A program made the position numbers and the translations under genes. Source: JANWHF01 sp036276235 (GTDB taxonomy: Bacteria > Planctomycetota > Phycisphaerae > Tepidisphaerales > Tepidisphaeraceae). Taken from it: a stretch of 6,063 nt of DNA. Every line of letters starts with the position of its first letter. The stretch's first letter is position 1. Positions 1 to 5,202 of this stretch are shown here, one piece after another. The DNA is taken from contig DATBDZ010000406.1 of assembly GCA_036276235.1 (NCBI GenBank), positions 1 through 6,063 of the forward strand, read 5' to 3'. Under the pieces are notes generated by a model. That model was not told where the DNA came from. It saw nothing but the letters and a program-made list of their open reading frames with translations, and searched no databases.

Positions 1-55
1 GCTTCTTCGGTGCCAGCGACAATGGTGGGTGAGTCCACCCTACACAGACATAGAA

Positions 56-124
56 CGTCATGCTGAGGTACTCCGAAGCATCTGGGCGAACTGGCCAGAT
101 GCTTCGGAGTACCTCAGCATGACG
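56..124. repeat. Long perfect palindrome, copy A of a dispersed intergenic repeat
   Basis: Two 30-nt arms (56-85 and 95-124) are exact reverse complements around a 9-nt loop (86-94). The outer end of the left arm begins CGTCATGCTGAGG and its inner end reads AAGCATCTGG. A second copy with nearly the same arms but a different loop lies at 3816-3895, so this is a repeated element and not a gene-specific structure. It is far longer than a normal terminator stem and is not followed by a T-run on either strand. I infer a REP- or MITE-like non-autonomous element, possibly also able to stop or stabilise transcripts. Confidence 0.9.
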
Positions 125-166
125 GTTACTTGCTTCCGATAGATTTACCTTTTATTTGCTGATGTG

Positions 167-210
167 AAAAAAAAAGGCCGGCCAATCGCCTCCCGCAGCG
201 ATCGACCGGC
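167..210 (-). terminator. Rho-independent terminator of the DUF4142 gene
   Basis: Read on the minus strand, a 13-bp stem (198-210 pairing with 177-189, two of the pairs being G-U) closes an 8-nt loop (190-197) and is followed by one C and then nine U residues (175 down to 167). It begins about 30 nt after the stop codon of the leftward gene at 241. This is a textbook intrinsic terminator. A second small hairpin sits between it and the stop codon. Confidence 0.9.
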
Positions 211-226
211 TGGTTCCTCTGAACCA
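211..226 (-). other. Small stem-loop between stop codon and terminator
   Basis: TGGTTC (211-216) and GAACCA (221-226) form a perfect 6-bp stem with a 4-nt loop. It directly abuts the base of the terminator stem (198-210 with 177-189), so the transcript would end in two stacked hairpins. It may add 3'-end stability or help termination. The role is inferred; the pairing is seen. Confidence 0.55.
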
Positions 227-240
227 ACTGAATTTATCGA

Positions 241-1062
241 CTAGCGGCCACTGCCGGGTGTGGTGCCGGATGTGCGGCCACCATTGCTGCCGGTGTTGCC
301 GGTGTTGCCCGGGGTGCCTTGGTTACCCTGGCCGCTGCTGCCGGGGGTCGTGCTTCCGGGCGTGGTGGGCGTGCTGTTCTGTCCACCATGTTCGCCCATG
401 ATTCGTTCTGAAGCGGTCTGTGCTTCGTTAATGCCGAGCACCGACGAGGCGACCTGATCTACCTGGCGAAGGTGATCCTGCAGATGAGGCAGCGTCTGCT
501 CACAATATTGCTTGAGCTGTGAACTCTGAGCATTCTGCGCGGCCCATCGGTATTCCATGATGTCTTTGTGGTGATCGCCGACGTTGCAGAAGATGTATGC
601 GCGATCCAGCTCGGCTCCCTGCTTCTTCTGGAACTCCTGGAGCTTGGCCTGCTGAGCCGGCATGAGACCGTTCTCGAGCGTGACGCCGGATTGCTGCGCT
701 ACCTGCCGAAGCTGCTGTTCTGCCTGCTGATGGTCTTGTGCCAGCTTCTGGGCCAGTTCCTTCACCTGCTGGTCTTGCGACCGCTGCTGGACATATTGGC
801 TAAGTTGGATTTCAAAATTGTTTCCCGAGGATGCCGCCTTGATGAATTCCTGCTCATCCTGCTGCGTGACGCGCTGCTGGGACATGCGGTCCCGCTGGCC
901 CGCGCCCGCTGTGCTTTGACCCTGGCCGGTAGCACCTGGCGTGTTTCGCTCCTGTGTCCCGGACCCCGTGGTTCGTTGTGCTTCCGACTGAGCCGACACT
1001 GACGATGCGACGCCCAGCGCTAAGCCGAGCGCGGCGGTTGCTGCGATTACTCTGTTGATCAT
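241..1062 (-). CDS. Secreted DUF4142 (ferritin-like four-helix) protein with Ser/Thr/Gly/Pro tail
   Basis: The 273-residue product starts with a Sec signal peptide (MINR, then a hydrophobic Ala/Leu/Val stretch, likely cleaved near SVSA-Q at residue 24-25). Residues 25-65 are a polar Gln/Thr/Gly linker. Residues 68-200 match the DUF4142 pattern: a Phe-Ile-Lys-Ala-Ala start, the VKELAQKLAQDH helix, a GVTLENGL turn, AYIFCNVGDHHKDI, and LPHLQDHL at the end. His111, His164, His165, His193 and His197 lie in these helices. From about residue 222 the chain is disordered and rich in Gly, Thr, Ser, Pro and Asn. DUF4142 proteins are usually predicted periplasmic or outer-surface proteins of unknown biochemical function; any metal binding is speculative. 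The start is supported by AAGGGA (minus strand, 1071-1076), 8 nt upstream of the ATG. The gene stands alone, transcribed leftward, with its own terminator at 167-210. Two Cys (158 and 187) inside the domain could form a disulphide. Confidence 0.85.
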   Translation of the reverse strand: MINRVIAATAALGLALGVASSVSAQSEAQRTTGSGTQERNTPGATGQGQSTAGAGQRDRMSQQRVTQQDEQEFIKAASSGNNFEIQLSQYVQQRSQDQQVKELAQKLAQDHQQAEQQLRQVAQQSGVTLENGLMPAQQAKLQEFQKKQGAELDRAYIFCNVGDHHKDIMEYRWAAQNAQSSQLKQYCEQTLPHLQDHLRQVDQVASSVLGINEAQTASERIMGEHGGQNSTPTTPGSTTPGSSGQGNQGTPGNTGNTGSNGGRTSGTTPGSGR

Positions 1063-1423
1063 TTTTGGGTTCCCTTAAAATTGCTGGATGGATGAAGAGT
1101 TGAAGTTACGACGATTTCGTTGGCGAGATGCGGATCTTTACTTTGGCGTTTCACCTCCTTGTGTCGTGTCGCGGGAGCACAACTTGCAATTTCAGGCTGG
1201 GCGGAATGCAACGGGCGTACCTCTTGATATGCATGAAGCATTTCGCGGCGGCGTCAACCGCGAGCATCCGATGAGGCAAACCCTCGACAATCGCTCCCGC
1301 ACGATTTTGAATTTCCGGCAGCACGACGCTCCAGGCAAAAATCGCGACAGACTGGCGCGTCTTGCCGAACATGCACGACAGCCGGTGGACAATTGCATTC
1401 AAAAATGAGAGATAACGGATCAG
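1063..1423. other. Divergent intergenic region without a recognisable gene
   Basis: This 361-bp stretch separates the leftward DUF4142 gene from the rightward glycosyltransferase pair, so it should hold both promoters. I see the DUF4142 ribosome site (AAGGGA, minus strand, 1071-1076). There is also an unusually perfect Shine-Dalgarno-like AAGGAGGTGA on the minus strand (1151-1160) with no start codon at a usable distance. A weak candidate promoter for the rightward genes is TGGACA (1386-1391) and GATAAC (1411-1416), but its 19-nt spacing is long. Both strands stay open by chance over much of the stretch; the encoded peptides resemble no family I know. It may contain relic sequence. Confidence 0.5.
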
Positions 1424-2581
1424 ATGCCGACGAATGTTGATGAAGTTATTGCGCGGATTCTTCGCCTCTTCGATGAGGATAAGTTTACCGAAGCGCGCGC
1501 GCTGCTGACGTCGATTCGCCATCAGATTCACCCGGGTGTGTACGAGTACAACGTTGCCCTCATCGTTGCGCGGGTCGGGAAGATGCAAGAGGCATTGGAG
1601 CACTTCGAACGGGCCATTGCCGAATGCCCAAACGACCCCCGGTTTCACTGGGGGATGAGCCTGGCGGCCCTGGCGGCCGGCAACTTCGAGCGCGGCTGGA
1701 AGGAATTTGAATGGCGCCTCAAGCTGGACAACGGATGGCAGCGCGACTTCCTGCAGCCGCAGTGGACCGGCCAGGAAGATCTGACCGGCAAAACGATCCT
1801 TCTGCACGCTGAAGGCGGCTTGGGTGATGCACTGCAGTTTGTCCGGTATGTGCCGATGTTCGTGCAGAAAGCGGGGACAGTCATTCTCGAATGTCAGCCG
1901 GGCTTGGTACCGCTGTTCAGTGGCGGATTTCCGGGCCTTGCCAGTGTCTATCCGCGCGGGCCGATCGTGCCGCAGTTTGATTATCACTGTCCGCTGCAAA
2001 GTCTGCCGCGCGCGTTTGGAACGACGCTCCGCACGATCCCAAAGAACGTCCCGTACCTAGCCGCGCCGGCGGCTCGCCTCCAGGCCTGGCACGAAAAGCT
2101 CGGCCCGCCAACCGGGGCTCGGGTCGGCCTGGTCTGGTGCGGAAGCGGCAACCGCCAGCCCAAGCGCTCGCGCACGCTCGCGACGTTTGCGCCGTTTAAC
2201 TCTGTCCCTGGGATCGAGTTCCACAGCCTGCAAGCCGGCCCCGAAGCCGCCGAGGAGCGGCCGGCGGGCATGACCGTCATTGATCATGCCGCCGAGCTCA
2301 CAGATTTCGTCGAGACGGCGGCTTTGGCCAGCCAGATGGATCTGATCATCTCGGTCGATACCAGTGTCGCGCATCTCGCCGGCGCGCTTGCGCGGGAGAC
2401 CTGGGTGCTGCTGGCATGGGACCCGGACTTTCGCTGGCTGCGCGAGCGCGACGATTCGCCCTGGTATCCCACCATGCGCCTGTTTCGCCAGGCGAAATTA
2501 GTCGAACATTGGGACAAGGTCGTCGAGCAGATCGTCAAGGCGTTGGGCAAATGGATGGCCGCGCGAAAGAATGTGAAGTGA
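1424..2581 (+). CDS. TPR-containing glycosyltransferase family 9 protein (first of a tandem pair)
   Basis: The 385-residue product has three TPR-like helical hairpins at about residues 3-36, 39-71 and 72-105 (for example KMQEALEHFERAIAECPND). A GT-B glycosyltransferase domain of the GT9/heptosyltransferase superfamily follows. Seen motifs are GGLGDALQFVRYVP (131-144, with the superfamily Gly-Asp, Asp135), RVGLVWCGSG (233-242, in place of the usual WAGNP), SVDTSVAHLAG (310-320, sugar-nucleotide end) and DSPWYPTMRLFRQ (344-356). Such proteins transfer a sugar from an activated donor to a surface or other glycan in the cytoplasm; donor and acceptor cannot be read here. An in-frame TGA at 1406 makes ATG 1424 the first possible start; upstream GAGAGAT is only a weak ribosome site. 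Compared with its neighbour, the usual AL-GKP-W segment is ALARETW (321-327), and the following Pro is Ala (LLAWDPDF), so the donor site may be altered. It probably forms an operon with the next gene. Confidence 0.88.
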   Translation: MPTNVDEVIARILRLFDEDKFTEARALLTSIRHQIHPGVYEYNVALIVARVGKMQEALEHFERAIAECPNDPRFHWGMSLAALAAGNFERGWKEFEWRLKLDNGWQRDFLQPQWTGQEDLTGKTILLHAEGGLGDALQFVRYVPMFVQKAGTVILECQPGLVPLFSGGFPGLASVYPRGPIVPQFDYHCPLQSLPRAFGTTLRTIPKNVPYLAAPAARLQAWHEKLGPPTGARVGLVWCGSGNRQPKRSRTLATFAPFNSVPGIEFHSLQAGPEAAEERPAGMTVIDHAAELTDFVETAALASQMDLIISVDTSVAHLAGALARETWVLLAWDPDFRWLRERDDSPWYPTMRLFRQAKLVEHWDKVVEQIVKALGKWMAARKNVK

Positions 2582-2586
2582 ATCGC

Positions 2587-3756
2587 ATGACCAACCCGCC
2601 CATTGATAAGACCGCCCAGCTGCTCACACAGTATTCCAACGAAGAACGATTTGCCGAGGCGCTGCAGATTCTAAAGACGCTGCGCGGCCGCCTGCCCGAG
2701 CACGTGCTGGCGTACAACGAGGGATTGCTATGCCATCGCATGTGCAATTTGAGTGAGGCGATCCGGCTGTTTGAACGATCGATCAAGCTGGAGCCGAATG
2801 CTCCGATGGTGCATTGGACGTACAGTCTGGCGCTACTGACCTCCGGCAATCTTCGGCGCGGCTGGGAGGAATTTGAATGGCGATTGAAGGCTGCTGAACT
2901 GCGATTGGGCCGCACATTTCCAAAGCCACAATGGACCGGCCGCGAAGATCTGGCCGGTAAGACAATCCTGCTGCACACCGAAGGAGGCTTCGGCGATGCG
3001 TTTCACTTCCTGCGTTATGTCCCGATGGTTTTAGCGCGCGGCGCGCGCGTGCTGCTGGAATGCGAGCCGAGTTTGTTTCCGCTGTTCAACGCATATCCGG
3101 GCGTCGCCAGCACACATGTGCGCGGGTCGGCGTTGCCGGAGTTTGATTACTTCTCCGCCCTGCAAAGCTTGCCGCGCGCATTTGAGACGACACTGCGGAC
3201 GATCCCGGCGACGGTGCCATACCTGTGGGCGCCGCCGGCGCTGGTGGAATCGTGGCGCGATAAGCTCGGCCCGCCGCGCGGGCTGCGGGTGGGCCTCTCC
3301 TGGTGCGGGAGCGCGATTGCCTGGCCGAAGCGCTCACGTACGCTGGCGACCTTCGCCCCGCTGGCAAAGGTGCAAAACGTCGAGTTCCACAGCCTCCAAA
3401 TCGGCGCCGAGGCGGCCGAGCCGCGGCCGCCGGGCATGGAGGTCGCCGATCACGCGCGCGATCTATCCGATTTTGCACAGACCGCCGCGCTGGCCAGCAG
3501 CATGGATTTGATCATCTCGGTTGATACCAGCATCACGCACCTCGGCGGCGCGCTGGGCAAACCGGTCTGGGTAATTCTCCCCAAAGATCCGGATTTCCGC
3601 TGGCTCATGGATCGAACGGATTCCCCCTGGTACCCAAAAACGCGGCTCTTTCGCCAAGCCCGCAAGTCTACCGGCTGGGAGGAAGTCGTGGGCGTAATCG
3701 CATCGGAATTACAAAAGGCTGCTTCCCAATTGAACGCCGGCATCGGAGCGGTTTAG
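2587..3756 (+). CDS. TPR-containing glycosyltransferase family 9 protein (second of a tandem pair)
   Basis: This 389-residue paralogue of the preceding gene has the same order: three TPR-like hairpins (about residues 6-39, 40-72, 73-105) and then a GT9 GT-B domain. Motifs are EGGFGDAFHFLRYVP (132-146, Asp137), RVGLSWCGSA (234-243), SVDTSITHLGGALGKPVW (311-328), LPKDPDFRWL (331-340) and DSPWYPKTRLFRQ (345-357). It keeps the family-typical GKP-W and L-P segment that its partner has lost, so it looks the more canonical enzyme. ATG 2587 lies 5 nt after the upstream stop. An alternative GTG at 2578 would overlap that stop as GTGA and add three residues; GAAAGA (2565-2570) sits 7 nt before it, so the GTG start is plausible. 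Either arrangement implies translational coupling. The substrate is unknown. A short linker and a long palindrome follow; no T-rich terminator is visible. Confidence 0.88.
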   Translation: MTNPPIDKTAQLLTQYSNEERFAEALQILKTLRGRLPEHVLAYNEGLLCHRMCNLSEAIRLFERSIKLEPNAPMVHWTYSLALLTSGNLRRGWEEFEWRLKAAELRLGRTFPKPQWTGREDLAGKTILLHTEGGFGDAFHFLRYVPMVLARGARVLLECEPSLFPLFNAYPGVASTHVRGSALPEFDYFSALQSLPRAFETTLRTIPATVPYLWAPPALVESWRDKLGPPRGLRVGLSWCGSAIAWPKRSRTLATFAPLAKVQNVEFHSLQIGAEAAEPRPPGMEVADHARDLSDFAQTAALASSMDLIISVDTSITHLGGALGKPVWVILPKDPDFRWLMDRTDSPWYPKTRLFRQARKSTGWEEVVGVIASELQKAASQLNAGIGAV

Positions 3757-3815
3757 ACGTGAGTAACTTTTATTTGCGGCGACATTTGGTGAGGAAGGCA
3801 TTCAGATCGGAATAA

Positions 3816-3895
3816 CCGTCATGCTGAGGTACTCCGAAGCATCTGGCCCATTTCGCCAATCCAGCCAGATGCTTCGGATTACCTCAGCATGACGG
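3816..3895. repeat. Long near-perfect palindrome, copy B of the dispersed repeat
   Basis: Arms of 32 nt (3816-3847 and 3864-3895) are reverse complements with one mismatch, at T3879 where copy A has G. The 16-nt loop (3848-3863) shares no obvious sequence with the 9-nt loop of copy A. The left arm is identical to that of copy A over 30 nt (3817-3846 versus 56-85). Strong conservation of the arms with a free loop is typical of palindromic repetitive elements kept or spread as a structure. No T-run follows on either strand. Confidence 0.9.
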
Positions 3896-3997
3896 GGTGC
3901 GCGTTGCGGAAAATTCAAACGAAACTCGATCTGCCCCTCCGATGCGGTTCGCTACGCTCAAGCACTGGGCGCTTCGGGCGGGCCCGCCACTTTTCCA

Positions 3998-4026
3998 TTG
4001 GTTTCGGGGGTGCAAGCACCTATAAT
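3998..4026 (+). promoter_or_regulatory. Sigma-70-type promoter of the TolB-like gene
   Basis: A perfect -10 box TATAAT (4021-4026) is spaced exactly 17 nt from TTGGTT (3998-4003), which keeps the TTG of the -35 consensus. Transcription would start near 4032-4034, giving a leader of about 30 nt that contains AAGGAG (4050-4055) before ATG 4062. The fit of the -10 box, spacing and ribosome site suggests strong, housekeeping-type expression. Confidence 0.75.
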
Positions 4027-4061
4027 GTCAATATCTACTCCTGGCTCGAAAGGAGACAGCG

Positions 4062-5195
4062 ATGCGGTTCCCATTTATGTTTGCCGGCCTGGGATTGGCA
4101 ATAGCCTCTTTCTGCGCAGCGGCTCCTCAGGATGCCGCCGCGCCGCCGATGGCGAGCGGTGACAGCATCATGGTGCTTCCGTTCACGACTGCACCCGGCA
4201 GCAAGAGCGCGTGGATGGGGAAGGCAATCCAACAGAGCCTCTTCACGGATTTGGTACAGCGGAGCCGTGCGCACGCCATCGCCCCGCAGGGGGAGCCGCC
4301 CGCTAATCAGAACGATGCTCTGCGGGCGGCGCGCGATGCAAAAGTCTCGATGGTCGTTTTCGGAGACGTGCAGGAATCAGGAACGGATGTCCGTATCACC
4401 GGCCAGATTCTCGACGTAGCCACCGGGAACGTGCTGGGCGCTCTGAAAGCGACCGGGCCGGAAGCGAGCTTATTCTCACTGGAAGATGCGACGTCGATGC
4501 AGGTTTTGCATGTCCTGCCGGCGGCATTGCTTCCCCCGATGCAGCAGCAGCCCGCGCCGATGCAGCAGCCCGCGCCGGTGCAGCAGCAGCCCGCGGTGAC
4601 GCAGCAGGCACAGCAACCCCAGACCCAGCCGCCGCCGAATTACGATTACTACTCGCAGCCGGTGACCTATTCACCGCCGCCCGATCAGTATGCCACCTAC
4701 AACTATTACGGCGGCGGTGATGGATACGGTTACGGCTACGGCTCGTACTATGGTCCTTACGGGTACGGGTATGGTGGCTACGGCTATCCGTATTGGGGCT
4801 ACCCGTACTTCGGCATCGGTGCGTCGTTCGTATTCACCAATGGCCACGATCATCACGATGACCATCACGACGGCAACCATAATCATAACGATGGGTCCCA
4901 CGGCAACAGCAACAGTTGGAACGGATCCCACAACACGGCTGCCGGTCACAGCACCACTGCTCACAGTGGCACATCGGCGGCGTTCGCCCACTCGGGCGGC
5001 GCGCAGAACTTTTCATCGCGGTCCGGCTTCACCTCTCCGTCCAGCTTCGGCTCTCACAATGCTTCTCTTGCCCGAATGGGCTCCTCAATGGGCCATATGA
5101 GTTCATTCGGCTCATTCGGTCATGCAGGTGGCGGATCGATGGGCCACATGGGCGGCGGCGCAATGGGTCACGCAGGAGGCGGCGGCCATCGCTAA
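4062..5195 (+). CDS. Exported TolB-like-domain protein with Gln/Pro, Gly/Tyr and His/Met-rich tail
   Basis: The product has 377 residues. Residues 1-21 are a Sec signal peptide (cleavage probably after CAAA; Phe before Cys18 argues against a lipobox). Residues 34-131 resemble the TolB-like N-terminal fold also seen beside adenylate cyclase and FlgO/CsgG-type proteins: the SIMVLPFTT strand, a helix with SLFTDLVQRSRAHAIAP, ALRAARDAKVSMVVFGDV, then VRITGQILDVATGNVLG. After it come a Gln/Pro linker (157-192), a Tyr/Gly block (about 194-250, repeated GYG and YGY), a His/Asp/Asn cluster (261-280), and a Ser/Gly region ending in repeated MGHM and GHAGGG (about 339-377). The His-dense and Met/His-rich parts could bind transition metals, and the Tyr/Gly block could self-associate; both are inference. 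The protein is probably periplasmic or surface-located. ATG 4062 has AAGGAG 6 nt upstream and a strong promoter. No exact family is recognised for the whole protein. Confidence 0.8.
   Translation: MRFPFMFAGLGLAIASFCAAAPQDAAAPPMASGDSIMVLPFTTAPGSKSAWMGKAIQQSLFTDLVQRSRAHAIAPQGEPPANQNDALRAARDAKVSMVVFGDVQESGTDVRITGQILDVATGNVLGALKATGPEASLFSLEDATSMQVLHVLPAALLPPMQQQPAPMQQPAPVQQQPAVTQQAQQPQTQPPPNYDYYSQPVTYSPPPDQYATYNYYGGGDGYGYGYGSYYGPYGYGYGGYGYPYWGYPYFGIGASFVFTNGHDHHDDHHDGNHNHNDGSHGNSNSWNGSHNTAAGHSTTAHSGTSAAFAHSGGAQNFSSRSGFTSPSSFGSHNASLARMGSSMGHMSSFGSFGHAGGGSMGHMGGGAMGHAGGGGHR
4539..4595 (+). repeat. Short in-frame tandem repeat encoding Gln/Pro linker
   Basis: Three degenerate units of 21, 18 and 18 nt (4539-4559, 4560-4577, 4578-4595) encode MQQQPAP, MQQPAP and VQQQPA. 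The CAG runs and unit-length differences of one codon suggest expansion and contraction by replication slippage. Because all units are multiples of three, changes would alter linker length without breaking the frame. Confidence 0.75.
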
Positions 5196-5202
5196 TCTGT
5201 GA

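Larger units (their letters stand above)
3757..4061. other. Intergenic region with palindrome and promoter
   Basis: No gene is supported in these 305 bases. They contain the second palindrome (3816-3895), a GC-rich 12-bp self-complementary stretch (GGCGGGCCCGCC, 3977-3988) followed shortly by TTTT, the promoter of the next gene (3998-4026), and its ribosome site AAGGAG (4050-4055). Because the palindrome lies between the glycosyltransferase stop and this promoter, it is placed where it could insulate the two transcription units. Confidence 0.7.

Noticed and set aside
24..40. Small inverted repeat GGTGG / CCACC near the left edge
   Set aside because: Only a 5-bp stem with two alternative pairings; too short to separate from chance, though it resembles small intergenic repeats seen in GC-rich genomes.
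568..1002. Plus-strand 144-codon Leu-rich frame
   Set aside because: It is the antisense shadow of the Gln-rich DUF4142 gene: CAG/CTG codons read backwards give Leu runs that mimic a membrane protein.
1059..1241. Minus-strand 60-codon frame ending in an ATGA overlap with the DUF4142 start
   Set aside because: The overlap looks like coupling, but the peptide resembles nothing known, has no ribosome site at its start, and DUF4142 has its own good one. Probably chance.
1088..1408. Plus-strand frame of 106 codons, in the same frame as the first glycosyltransferase and separated from its start by one TGA
   Set aside because: I considered a broken N-terminal extension, but the sequence is rich in Arg, Asn and His, lacks TPR pattern, and has no ribosome site. 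The 385-residue protein is already complete for its family.
1151..1999. Minus-strand open frame of 282 codons antisense to the first glycosyltransferase
   Set aside because: Most of it lies opposite a gene with clear family motifs; the translation matches no family I know and has no ribosome site at its start. Long antisense frames are common in GC-rich genes.
3977..3988. GGCGGGCCCGCC followed by TTTT as a terminator of the glycosyltransferase pair
   Set aside because: With a real loop only four base pairs remain and the T-run is just four long; not convincing.
3940..4070. 11-bp direct repeat CGATGCGGTTC at 3940-3950 and 4060-4070
   Set aside because: The second copy includes the start codon of the TolB-like gene; one short match in GC-rich sequence is likely chance and has no other support as an operator or attachment site.
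3889..4104. Plus-strand 71-codon frame starting in the palindrome arm
   Set aside because: It begins inside the repeat, crosses the promoter and overlaps the next gene's start in another frame; no ribosome site.
4671..4991. Minus-strand 106-codon Val/Ile-rich frame that looks like a membrane segment
   Set aside because: It is the reverse reading of the Tyr/Gly and His/Asp codons of the TolB-like gene (TAC and CAT read as GTA and ATG).
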